A stretch of DNA of 64,000 nt from the NCBI RefSeq assembly GCF_002101675.1, contig NZ_LQOY01000207.1:1-64000 (forward strand), in the 5' to 3' direction. Made by a program: the position numbers and the translations under genes. The DNA comes from Mycobacterium gordonae. Its GTDB lineage: Bacteria; Actinomycetota; Actinomycetes; Mycobacteriales; Mycobacteriaceae. Numbering within the stretch: the first letter of the stretch is position 1; every line of letters starts with the position of its first letter. Below the pieces are notes generated by a model, which saw only the letters and a list, made by a program, of their open reading frames with translations, ran no database searches and was not told the DNA's origin. Positions 8,301-16,291 of the stretch are shown one piece after another.

Positions 8301-10283
8301 ATGTCGTATCTGATCGCAGCACCGGACGTGTTGACGTTAGCGGCGGCGGAAGCCGCGGGTATCGGCTCGTCGATCAGGTCAGCCAACCTCTCGGCGCTGG
8401 CTCCGACCAGCACCGTGATGGCGGCGGCCGCTGACGAGGTATCGACAGCGATTGCGTCGCTGTTCTCCGGCCACGCGCTGGACTACCAGTCGCTCAGCAA
8501 GCAGGTAGCGGCCTTCCACGAGCAATTCGTGCTGGCGGTCAATGGCGCAAGCGGGGCGTATGCGGCCGCCGAGGCGGCCAATGCCGGACCGTTGCAGCCG
8601 GTCCTCGACCAGGTTCTGGGTGCGATCAATGCGCCGACGAACCTGTTCTTGGGGCGCCCGCTGATCGGCGACGGATACAACGGCACCCCCGGCACCGGGC
8701 AGGCCGGTGGCGACGGCGGCATTCTCTGGGGCAACGGCGGCGCGGGTGGCTCGGCCGGGCTGATGGGCGGGACGGGTGGTCGCGGCGGCAACGCCGGCCT
8801 GATCGGCAACGGCGGTGTCGGTGGCACCGGTGCCTTCCGAGGAGGAACCGGTGGTGCCGGCGGCGCGGGCGGATTGCTGTGGGGCAATGGTGGAGCCGGC
8901 GGCACCGGAGGCTTTGGCGGACTGACGATCCCCGCCGGCACCGGCGGGATCGGCGGCAGGGCCTGGTCCTTCTTCGGCTCGCCTGGCGCGACCGGGCAGA
9001 CCGGAACCTTGCTGAACGTGGTGACTGCCCAAGAAGCCCAGCTCCTGATGATGGCCTCCCCGGACGTCAACTTCCTGTTGATCGGCACCGACGGCACGAA
9101 TCTGGCCGCAATCCTGGCCGATCCGGCGGGCACCCCGAACTTCCACGCGTTCATGCAACAAAGCACCACATCCGCGTCCACGATCGTCGGGCACACCAGC
9201 GTCTCCAATCCGTCGTGGACGACCATGCAGACCGGGGTGTGGAGCGAGACGGCCGGCGTCGTCAACAATGTCTTCACCCCGTGGACGTACGACAGCTGGC
9301 CGACCGTGTACAACCAACTCGAGGCCGCTTACGGCGACAGCATCGACACCACGGTGATCGCCAACTGGCCCATCATCACCGACATCGCCGGCGCGGGCTC
9401 GCACCCGGCCGACACCATCACGTTCATCCCGAAGCTCGCGGGTGATACGGATTGGTTGGCGACGCAGGACCTGGTCGGTCAAACGGCCCAGACCGCAATC
9501 ATCAACGCCGATCCGAATAAGGGCAATTTCGTCTTCTCCTACTTCGTGGGAGTCGACGAGAACGCGCACTCGTACGGCGGTGATTCGCCGCAGTACGCGG
9601 CGGCCATCCGGAATATGGACGCCAATCTTGGGGCGCAGGTCGCGGGGCAGCCCCTGGCGACCAGAGGGCTGCTGGGCGCGGTAGCCGATTGGGAGGCCAA
9701 CCCCATGAACAACGGCGAGGAGTGGTCCACGCTCATCGTCACCGACCATGGTGAGATCGGGCCTAACGAATTCGGCCGCGGTCACGGCTTCCAATCTCCG
9801 CGGGAAACCGCGACGTTCCTCATGTGGGACCAGGCCGGCAACAACATGCATGACGGGTGGATCAACAACTCGTGGCAGATCGTCAGCACGACCCCGACGA
9901 TCATGGATCAATTCCAGATTCCGTCACTGCCGTACATGCAGGGTGCGCCTCTGCAGTCCCCCGTCTTCGACGGCACCTACGTCAACCCCGGCGCCAACCT
10001 GTTCAGCGTGCTCAGCGCCGACTTCGCCGCGCAGGGCTACCCCGATCCGATAACCAACTACGTCCTGGACTCGCGCACGGTCGCCGGCACGATCCCGTAC
10101 CTGGTATTCGAACCGATTCAAGACATCGTCGACTCAGTGCCCAGCTTCTTGCAGCTACCGGTCTCCTGGGTCGGCGCCGGCGTCTACCAGGCGCTGAACA
10201 TCCCCGCGCAGATCTGGGTCCGGTTCACCGGCGTGACCGGCAACCAGATCATCGCGCCGGACTTGAACCCGTTCTATCCCTAA
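8301..10283 (+). CDS. PE_PGRS protein fused to an alkaline-phosphatase-superfamily (phosphodiesterase-like) domain
   Basis: 660 residues in three parts. Residues 1 to about 95 are a PE domain (MSYLIAAPDVLTLAAAEAAG). About 125-235 is a short Gly-rich PGRS block (GGAGG and GNGG repeats). About 240-600 is an alkaline phosphatase/nucleotide-pyrophosphatase-like domain: VNFLLIGTDGTN supplies the first metal Asp, HTSVSNPSW holds the likely Ser nucleophile just before TMQTGVWSETAGV, GVDENAHSYGG gives Asp and His, and IVTDHGEIG plus GRGHG complete the metal set. PE proteins are exported by ESX systems, so this would be a surface or secreted hydrolase of phosphodiesters or nucleotides. GGAGG lies 6 nt before the ATG region. 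Substrate unknown. Confidence 0.85.
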   Translation: MSYLIAAPDVLTLAAAEAAGIGSSIRSANLSALAPTSTVMAAAADEVSTAIASLFSGHALDYQSLSKQVAAFHEQFVLAVNGASGAYAAAEAANAGPLQPVLDQVLGAINAPTNLFLGRPLIGDGYNGTPGTGQAGGDGGILWGNGGAGGSAGLMGGTGGRGGNAGLIGNGGVGGTGAFRGGTGGAGGAGGLLWGNGGAGGTGGFGGLTIPAGTGGIGGRAWSFFGSPGATGQTGTLLNVVTAQEAQLLMMASPDVNFLLIGTDGTNLAAILADPAGTPNFHAFMQQSTTSASTIVGHTSVSNPSWTTMQTGVWSETAGVVNNVFTPWTYDSWPTVYNQLEAAYGDSIDTTVIANWPIITDIAGAGSHPADTITFIPKLAGDTDWLATQDLVGQTAQTAIINADPNKGNFVFSYFVGVDENAHSYGGDSPQYAAAIRNMDANLGAQVAGQPLATRGLLGAVADWEANPMNNGEEWSTLIVTDHGEIGPNEFGRGHGFQSPRETATFLMWDQAGNNMHDGWINNSWQIVSTTPTIMDQFQIPSLPYMQGAPLQSPVFDGTYVNPGANLFSVLSADFAAQGYPDPITNYVLDSRTVAGTIPYLVFEPIQDIVDSVPSFLQLPVSWVGAGVYQALNIPAQIWVRFTGVTGNQIIAPDLNPFYP

Positions 10284-10515
10284 AAAGCCGCTGCGCCAGC
10301 CGCACCCCACTGCTCGCGGAACGTCCTGCGGTAACTCAGTGGGGCAACGCCCGACATGCGGCGGAATTGCTCGCGAAAGTTGGCCGCCGATGCGAAACCA
10401 ACTCGGCGAGAGATGCTCTCGACGCCTTCGTCGGTCGCTTCGAGTAGTTGCTGGGCGTGGCGGATGCGCACACCGTTGAGCCACTGCATAGGCGTTTGAC
10501 CGGTCTCACGGGTCG
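10280..10515 (-). pseudogene. AraC-family regulator, C-terminal remnant
   Basis: On the minus strand, TRETGQTPMQWLNGVRIRHA and VESISRRVGFASAANFREQF are the second half of an AraC/XylS DNA-binding domain, ending at a TAA just past the PE_PGRS stop (overlap of 4 bp). Upstream of about 10515 the AraC homology ends abruptly and there is no first helix-turn-helix or sensor domain. It is therefore a truncated remnant; an internal ATG could still give a 69-residue peptide. It marks the end of the block inserted between amiA2 and era. Confidence 0.75.
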
Positions 10516-10518
10516 CGC

Positions 10519-10757
10519 ACGCCGTGGAAGAGCTCTTCGAGTACGAGACCGCGACCTACAAGGACGAAACGGTTGCACTGCAGGACATCTCGAGTGTGCT
10601 GGAGAAAGACGGCATGCGGTTGACCTGGCGGCAATTGGTGCGCAGGCCGATGCGGCTGAACCTGGATTTCGACGTCCTGCAGGCCGGCGACGTGCTGAAT
10701 GGAAATTCTCGAGCGGGACGGCTGCCGCGTTCGGCCGTGGCCGGCAGGCGCCGTTAA
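10519..10757 (+). pseudogene. Unidentified coding fragment
   Basis: The plus frame from about 10519 (VAHAVEELFEYETATYKDET, later MRLTWRQLVRRPMRLNLDFD) looks like genuine coding sequence: it has balanced residues and few low-complexity runs. The frame opens after a TGA at about 10498 and closes at 10757, 4 bp into the era stop region on the other strand. I do not recognise the family. It abuts the AraC remnant and is probably the 3' end of a gene whose front was lost in a deletion; a start at the GTG 10524 would give 77 residues. Confidence 0.4.
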
Positions 10758-11653
10758 AACCCAAGGCGGCCAAGCTGTTTGGGGTCGCGCTGCCAGTTCT
10801 TGGCGACCTTGACCCGCAAATCCAGATACACCTTCGTGCCGAGCAGTTTCTCGATCTGGTTGCGCGCGGCGGTACCCACCTCGCGCAGCCGGGCACCGCC
10901 CTTGCCGATGACGATGCCCTTCTGGCTGTCCCGCTCGACATAGAGCACCGCGTGCACGTCGATCAGGTCGTCACGGTCCTCGCGCGGATTGACCTCGTCG
11001 ATCACCACCGCCAGGGAATGCGGTAATTCGTCGCGCACGCCCTCAAGGGCAGCCTCGCGGATCAACTCGGCCATCAGGACTTCTTCGGGTTCGTCGGTGA
11101 GTTCGCCGTCGGGGTAGTACGCCGGGCCGGGGGGCAACGCCGCAGCCAGCACGTCGATCAGCACGTCGACCTGGGCCCCCGAAACCGCGGAGACCGGCAC
11201 GATCTCGGCGGCGTGCGGGACCAGTTCGCTGACCGCGACCAGCTGCGCGGCCACCCGGTCTTTGGGCACCTTATCGATCTTGGTCACGATGGCCACCAGG
11301 GTGGTCTTCGGAGCGAGGGCGCTGATCTGCTCGACGATCCAGCGGTCGCCGGGTCCGATCGGCTCGTCGGCGGGTATGCACAGCCCGATGACGTCGACCT
11401 CGGTGTAGGTGTCCCGGACCAGGTCGTTGAGCCGCTTGCCCAGCAGTGTGCGTGGCCGGTGCAGCCCCGGGGTGTCGACGAGGATGATCTGGAAGTCCTC
11501 GCGGTGCACGATCCCGCGGATGGTGTGCCGGGTGGTCTGTGGGCGCATCGAGGTGATGGCCACCTTTGCGCCGACCAGCGCGTTGGTCAGCGTCGACTTG
11601 CCGGTGTTCGGCCGGCCGATCAGACATACGAAGCCCGAACGGAATTCACTCAC
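10754..11653 (-). CDS. era: GTPase Era
   Basis: A ribosome-assembly GTPase that acts on the 16S rRNA 3' end. The 299 residues start at GTG (VSEFRSGF), matching the family length of 300; a longer upstream frame is not supported. G1 is GRPNTGKST, G3 DTPG, G4 TKID. The C-terminal KH domain contains GIVIGKGGARLREVG and ends NWQRDPKQLGRLGF. Its left neighbour is the gene debris at 10280-10757. The small gene between era and the CBS protein in M. tuberculosis (Rv2365c) has no counterpart here: only 73 bp separate them. Confidence 0.96.
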   Translation of the reverse strand: MSEFRSGFVCLIGRPNTGKSTLTNALVGAKVAITSMRPQTTRHTIRGIVHREDFQIILVDTPGLHRPRTLLGKRLNDLVRDTYTEVDVIGLCIPADEPIGPGDRWIVEQISALAPKTTLVAIVTKIDKVPKDRVAAQLVAVSELVPHAAEIVPVSAVSGAQVDVLIDVLAAALPPGPAYYPDGELTDEPEEVLMAELIREAALEGVRDELPHSLAVVIDEVNPREDRDDLIDVHAVLYVERDSQKGIVIGKGGARLREVGTAARNQIEKLLGTKVYLDLRVKVAKNWQRDPKQLGRLGF

Positions 11654-11726
11654 GCCGCACCCCGCGCCGAGCGTGCCCACAGTGCGAAATTCGGCGCGCT
11701 TTCTCGCGGTGGGTTAACACTCGGCG

Positions 11727-13013
11727 TCACTGGATGTCCTCCTCAGATTCCACCGGGCTGAGCAGCACGGTGCCGATCCGCACCCGACCGCGGTGATCAC
11801 GGCCACCCTCGGCTTGCAGGCGCAGGCCGTGCGAGACCACCTCGGCGCCGGGCAGCGGAACCCGGCCCAGTTCCAGCGCCAACAGCCCACCGACGGTGTC
11901 GACGTCGAGATCGTCGTCGAACTCCACCCCGTACAGCTCCCCCAGGTCCTCGATCGGCAGCCGAGCCGACACCCGGAAGTGCTTGTCTCCCAACTCCTCT
12001 ATCGGTGCGGTCTCGGCTTGGTCGTATTCGTCGGCGATCTCACCGACGATCTCCTCGAGCACATCTTCGATGCTGACCAGACCGGCGATGGCGCCGTACT
12101 CGTCGACCAGCAGCGCCATGTGGTTACGGTCGCGCTGCATCTCCCGAAGCAAGGCGTCCAGCGGCTTGGAGTCCGGCACGAATACCGCCGGCCGCATGAC
12201 CTGCGCCACGCTGCTCCCCCGGCCTCGGTCGGTGGAGTAGAAGATATGCCGCACAAGGTCTTTCAGGTACACCACACCAAGGATGTCGTCGACGTTCTCG
12301 CCGATCACCGGGATACGCGAATACCCGCTGCGCACCGCCAGGGCCATCGCCTGACTCGGCGACTTGTCGCCTTCGATCCACACCATCTCGGTCCGCGGCA
12401 CCATCACCTCGCGGGCCGGGGTGTCGCCGAGTTCGAAGACGGACTCGATCATGCGGCGTTCGTCAGCGGCGACCACGCCACGCTGCTGGGCCAGGTCGAC
12501 GACCTCGCGCAGTTCGATCTCGGAGGCGAACGGCCCGTTGCGAAAACCGCGTCCGGGCGTGAGCGCGTTACCCAATAGCACCAGCACCCGGCTGATAGGC
12601 ATCAGCAACCACGAAATAACCTGCAGCGGAAGCGCTGTCGCCAGCGAGATGGAGTACGCATGCTGGCGTCCGAGGGTGCGTGGGCCGACGCCGATGACGA
12701 CGAAGCTGGTCACCACCATGATGGCCGCCGCGCCCAGCAGCGCCCATTGCAAGCCGAAGTTGTCGTAGAGGAAAACCACCAGCAGCACGGTCGCGGTGAT
12801 CTCGCAGGTGATGCGCAGCAGCACTACCAGATTGATGTAGCGCGGCCGGTCTGCCATCACCTTGAGCAACGATCTGGCGCCGGGCCGCTCGTCGCGGACC
12901 AACTCGTGCACCCGGGCCAGCGACACGGTGCTGATGGCGGCATCCAGAGCAGCGAACAGTCCGCCCAGACCGATCAGCACGATCACGCCGAGCAGCTGAT
13001 AGAAGCTGGTCAC
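11727..13013 (-). CDS. CNNM/CorC-family membrane protein with CBS domains (Rv2366c-like)
   Basis: 428 residues. An N-terminal DUF21/CNNM transmembrane region (four hydrophobic segments within residues 1-150, including FYQLLGVIVLIGLGGLFAAL) is followed by two CBS domains (AREVMVPRTEMVWIEGDKS to VPDSKPLDALLREMQRDRNH) and a CorC_HlyC C-terminal domain. The family is linked to divalent cation, mainly Mg2+, transport. The GTG start overlaps the ybeY stop by 4 bp (GTGA), so the genes are coupled; a longer in-frame ORF would lie within ybeY. Confidence 0.93.
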   Translation of the reverse strand: MTSFYQLLGVIVLIGLGGLFAALDAAISTVSLARVHELVRDERPGARSLLKVMADRPRYINLVVLLRITCEITATVLLVVFLYDNFGLQWALLGAAAIMVVTSFVVIGVGPRTLGRQHAYSISLATALPLQVISWLLMPISRVLVLLGNALTPGRGFRNGPFASEIELREVVDLAQQRGVVAADERRMIESVFELGDTPAREVMVPRTEMVWIEGDKSPSQAMALAVRSGYSRIPVIGENVDDILGVVYLKDLVRHIFYSTDRGRGSSVAQVMRPAVFVPDSKPLDALLREMQRDRNHMALLVDEYGAIAGLVSIEDVLEEIVGEIADEYDQAETAPIEELGDKHFRVSARLPIEDLGELYGVEFDDDLDVDTVGGLLALELGRVPLPGAEVVSHGLRLQAEGGRDHRGRVRIGTVLLSPVESEEDIQ

Positions 13014-13561
13014 GGCTGGTCGAAAAACCTTGACTTGTCCAGCAGCCGGCGGTCCCGTTCGTTCTGCCGATCGTTGTGGTAGGCCTCGACCTGATCGGCC
13101 ACCCACTCCTCGAGCAGCTTGTCCTGCAGAGCGAACATCTCCCGCTCTTCGTCCGGCTCGCCGTGGTCGTAGCCGAGCAGATGCAGCACGCCGTGAATGG
13201 TCAGCAGCGCCAGTTCATGTCCGAGGCTGTGGCCCGCCGTGGCGGCTTGTTCGGCAGCGAATTCCGGGCACAGCACGATGTCGCCCAGCATGGCCGGACC
13301 CGGCTCGGGCGCATCGGGACGACCACCGGGCTCGAGCTCGTCCATGGGAAAGCTCATCACGTCCGTCGGCCCGGGCAGGTCCATCCAGCGCATGTGCAGG
13401 TCAGCCATGGCCGCGGTGTCCAGCAGCACCATGGACAGCTCAGCGGCCGGGTTGACGTCCATCCGGTTGATGACGAACTTGGCGACGCTGACCAGTTCGG
13501 TCTCGGAGACGTCGATGCCCGACTCGTTGGATACCTCGATACTCATAAGGCGCTCACGCAC
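13010..13561 (-). CDS. ybeY: Endoribonuclease YbeY (rRNA maturation factor)
   Basis: A zinc-dependent endoribonuclease involved in 16S rRNA 3' processing and ribosome quality control. The metal site HGVLHLLGYDH (HxxxHxxxxxH) lies near residues 122-132. The 183-residue length agrees with Rv2367c (182). The start could be the GTG at 13561, 3 bp after the phoH1 stop, or the ATG at 13546 (MSIEVSNESGIDV); neither has a strong ribosome-binding site. It lies between phoH1 and the CBS gene, a widespread bacterial gene order. Confidence 0.95.
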   Translation of the reverse strand: MRERLMSIEVSNESGIDVSETELVSVAKFVINRMDVNPAAELSMVLLDTAAMADLHMRWMDLPGPTDVMSFPMDELEPGGRPDAPEPGPAMLGDIVLCPEFAAEQAATAGHSLGHELALLTIHGVLHLLGYDHGEPDEEREMFALQDKLLEEWVADQVEAYHNDRQNERDRRLLDKSRFFDQP

Positions 13562-13564
13562 TCA

Positions 13565-14665
13565 TCATCGACGATTGCGGCTGCCCGATGCCCGTCGAGC
13601 CGCCCGGTTCAGGCCGGAGCCCGGCTCCTCGTATCGGGCGTAGGCGTCGACGATCTCCGACACCAGCCGATGGCGCACCACGTCCTGGCTGGTCAGCTCG
13701 GCGATCTGGATGTCCTCGATGTCCTCGAGAATGTCGACCGCCGCCCGCAGACCGGACTGCGCTCCCCCGGGCAGGTCGATCTGGGTGACGTCGCCGGTGA
13801 TCACCATCTTCGAACCGAAGCCCAGCCGCGTCAGGAACATCTTCATCTGCTCGGCAGTGGTGTTCTGCGCCTCATCGAGCACGATAAAGGCGTCATTGAG
13901 CGAACGGCCGCGCATGTAGGCCAGCGGGGCCACCTCGATGACCCCCGCCGACATCAGCTTCGGGATCAACTCGGGGTCCATCATGTCGTAGAGCGCGTCG
14001 TACAGCGGCCGCAGATAGGGGTCGATCTTCTCGCTCAGCGTGCCCGGCAGGAAGCCAAGGCGCTCACCGGCTTCCACCGCGGGGCGGGTCAGGATGATGC
14101 GGGTGACCTGCTTGGTCTGCAGCGCGTGCACGGCCTTGGCCATGGCGAGATACGTCTTGCCGGTACCGGCCGGGCCGATGCCGAACACGATGGTGTTGGC
14201 GTCGATCGCATCGACGTAATGCTTCTGGTTGAGCGTCTTCGGGCGGATGGTCTTGCCGCGGCGGGACAAGATGTCCAGGGTGAGCACCTCGGCCGGCGAC
14301 TCGTTGCCGGTGCCGACGAGCATGGCCACGCTGTGCCGCACCACTTCCGGCGTCAGCGCCTGGCCCCGCGACACGATCGCCACGAGTTCGGACACGGCGC
14401 GTTCAGCCAGCGCGACCTCGGCCGGTTCACCGGACAGGCTGACCGTGTTGCCGCGCACATGGAGGTTGGCCTTCAGGGCGCGTTCCAGGGCCCGCAGATT
14501 CTCATCGGCCCTACCGAGCAGGCCCACCACGAGGTCGGGCGGAACATCGATGCTGCTGCGAACTTGGGCGTCGGCCGGCCTGGTTACACCAGCATCAGCG
14601 GCGCGGGTCTCGCGGGGCGTCAAGGGTTTCTGCTGCCTGCTTTCTGGCGTATGGGGCTTTTGCAA
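13565..14665 (-). CDS. phoH1: PhoH-like NTPase
   Basis: A 366-residue PhoH-family P-loop ATPase. An N-terminal KH-like part (about 40-110) precedes the NTPase core, with Walker A GPAGTGKTYLA and Walker B AFIVLDEAQNTT, then a sensor region (KMVITGDVTQIDLP). PhoH proteins are RNA helicase/ATPase-like and functionally linked to YbeY and RNA metabolism. It heads the phoH1-ybeY-CBS-era run. It is slightly longer than the 352 residues of Rv2368c, mostly at the N-terminus. Confidence 0.94.
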   Translation of the reverse strand: MQKPHTPESRQQKPLTPRETRAADAGVTRPADAQVRSSIDVPPDLVVGLLGRADENLRALERALKANLHVRGNTVSLSGEPAEVALAERAVSELVAIVSRGQALTPEVVRHSVAMLVGTGNESPAEVLTLDILSRRGKTIRPKTLNQKHYVDAIDANTIVFGIGPAGTGKTYLAMAKAVHALQTKQVTRIILTRPAVEAGERLGFLPGTLSEKIDPYLRPLYDALYDMMDPELIPKLMSAGVIEVAPLAYMRGRSLNDAFIVLDEAQNTTAEQMKMFLTRLGFGSKMVITGDVTQIDLPGGAQSGLRAAVDILEDIEDIQIAELTSQDVVRHRLVSEIVDAYARYEEPGSGLNRAARRASGSRNRR

Positions 14666-14675
14666 AACGACGGCC

Positions 14676-15332
14676 TCAGTCTACCGCCGTACGGTGACCG
14701 CTTCCCAGCGATTTGATGCCCGCCAGCAAGATCGACAAACCACGCGCGAAATCGGCCGTCGCCGTTGATTCCCGGCTGACCTGCGCCAAAGCGGCGATGT
14801 GCGGATGTTCGGCGGCGGCCAGCGCGCCTATCCGCGCCGCCACTGCGTTTTGCTCGCGGTCTCGTCCGGACCCGGCCAGTGGACCGGCCAGTTCGGCCTG
14901 CGCGCTGCCCATGACCAGACCGAGCACCGCCCGAAAGCTCGCCAGCAGGTCGACGTCACCGAGTCCGGCGCGGCGCAGTGCGGCGATCAACCGGTCGGCG
15001 GCCGCGTAGCTCGAGGCCGACACGGTACGACGGGTGAGCACCAGCGGGACGGCATTGGGATGCCGTCGCACCGTCTCCCACATCGCCACGGCAATCGCAC
15101 GCACGTCCGCATCCCAATCATCGGACGGCGCAGGGACCTTCACCTCGCTGATGACCGCTTCGGCGACCAAATCCTCGAGTTCGCCGCGATCCTTGACGTA
15201 GTTGTAGAGCGTCATCGGGCCGGTGCCCAGAGCGGTCGCCAGAGAACGCATGCTCAGCCCGCCCAGACCGTCCCGGTCGACGATTTTCAGTGCCGCGGTG
15301 GCGATGTCGGAAACCGTGAAGCGTGCCCGCAC
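14676..15332 (-). CDS. TetR-family transcriptional repressor
   Basis: 218 residues. The TetR helix-turn-helix is near the N-terminus (FTVSDIATAALKIVDRDGLG, then LATALGTGPMTLYNYV). The C-terminal part (TetR_C_33-like or similar) has AAADRLIAALRRAGLGDVDL and should bind an effector. The start is the GTG at 15332 because AAGGAGGG sits 7 nt before it; the upstream extension of the frame only translates the operator. It is divergent from the hydrolase at 15407, with two palindromes in the 74-bp gap, so it probably represses both. Not at this position in M. tuberculosis. Confidence 0.88.
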   Translation of the reverse strand: MRARFTVSDIATAALKIVDRDGLGGLSMRSLATALGTGPMTLYNYVKDRGELEDLVAEAVISEVKVPAPSDDWDADVRAIAVAMWETVRRHPNAVPLVLTRRTVSASSYAAADRLIAALRRAGLGDVDLLASFRAVLGLVMGSAQAELAGPLAGSGRDREQNAVAARIGALAAAEHPHIAALAQVSRESTATADFARGLSILLAGIKSLGSGHRTAVD

Positions 15333-15351
15333 GTCGATGCCCTCCTTCTTG

Positions 15352-15394
15352 ACACGTACATCGTACGTAAGATACAACACGTACATCGTACGTA
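15352..15394. promoter_or_regulatory. Two-copy palindromic operator for the TetR regulator
   Basis: The 18-base sequence ACACGTACATCGTACGTA occurs at 15352-15369 and again at 15377-15394, 25 bp apart start to start. Each copy holds an ACGTAC-N3-GTACGT palindrome. The pair fills the gap between the divergent TetR gene and the hydrolase gene. The arrangement is that of a TetR operator bound by two dimers; the repressor assignment is inferred from position. Confidence 0.8.
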
Positions 15395-15406
15395 TTGGAG
15401 GAACCA

Positions 15407-16291
15407 GTGACCGCCCACACCACATTCCTGTCGCACGGCACCCGCTGCGCCGCCTGGATCACCCGCCCAACCGGCAACGGCCCGCACCCCGCCGTCGTCC
15501 TCGCACACGGACTGGGCGCCAACCACACCATGGCGTTGGCCCGGTACGAACACCATTTCGCCGGGGCCGGCCTGGCCACCTTGGCCTTCGACTACCGCAA
15601 CCTGGGCGCCTCCGACGGGACCCCACGCCAACGCCTCAGCCTGGGCCGTCATCGCCAGGACATCGCCGCGGCGATCGAGTACGTTCGGGGCCTGCCCGAC
15701 ATCGACGCGGACCGGGTTGCGTTGTGGGGAACCAGCCTGGGAGCCATGCACGTCCTGCGGGTGGCCGCGGCCCGGCACGACATCGCCGCCGTGGTGGTCC
15801 AGTGTCCGATCGTCGACGGTCCGGCGACGCTGCGACGGCTGGGCCTGGCGGCGACACTGAGGATGGGGCCGGCGATCGCGGCGGACGCCGTTCGGGCTGC
15901 GCTGGGACGCGAACGCCGATATGTCCCGATCGTCGGACCACCGGGCAGCCTGGCCGCGGTCACCGTGCCCGGCGCCCAAGACGGCTGGGACTCCACGGTG
16001 GATGCCGGCGGATCGTTCGATAACCGCATCGCCGCTTCGTGTGTCGTTGAAATCGCCGTCACCGGCGCCAAGCGCGCGGCGCGCAATATCGCGGCTCCAC
16101 TACTGGTGTGCGTGTCTCGAAAGGAGACGCTGATGGATCCGCGGCACGCCGAAGAGGTGGCGCGGCGCGCTCCCCGTGGCATCGCGCGGCACTACGACGC
16201 CGACCATTTTCAGGTCTATCATCCGCCGCTGCTGGACGAGTTGCTCGCCGACCAGACCGCATTCCTGCGGGAGCACCTCGATGTCGCGTGA
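15407..16291 (+). CDS. Alpha/beta-fold hydrolase
   Basis: 294 residues. An oxyanion-type motif AVVLAHGLGANH is followed by FDYRNLGASDG, the nucleophile elbow GTSLGAMH (Ser near 120), a possible acid in the late MDPRHAEEV region, and a terminal His in DADHFQVYH. The fold is the X-Pro dipeptidyl-peptidase/DLH-like hydrolase group; the substrate is unknown. The start is the GTG at 15407, preceded by GGAGG at 7 nt. It is divergent from the TetR gene and overlaps the next gene by 11 bp, so it forms a two-gene operon under that repressor. Confidence 0.85.
   Translation: MTAHTTFLSHGTRCAAWITRPTGNGPHPAVVLAHGLGANHTMALARYEHHFAGAGLATLAFDYRNLGASDGTPRQRLSLGRHRQDIAAAIEYVRGLPDIDADRVALWGTSLGAMHVLRVAAARHDIAAVVVQCPIVDGPATLRRLGLAATLRMGPAIAADAVRAALGRERRYVPIVGPPGSLAAVTVPGAQDGWDSTVDAGGSFDNRIAASCVVEIAVTGAKRAARNIAAPLLVCVSRKETLMDPRHAEEVARRAPRGIARHYDADHFQVYHPPLLDELLADQTAFLREHLDVA

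Noticed and set aside
8700..8990. Short GC-rich repeats that could suggest a CRISPR array or minisatellite
   Set aside because: They encode in-frame Gly-Gly-Ala/Asn PGRS repeats of a PE_PGRS protein; spacing is irregular and there are no spacers.
13076..14716. 546-residue plus-strand ORF opposite ybeY and phoH1
   Set aside because: A shadow frame; both minus-strand genes carry diagnostic motifs.
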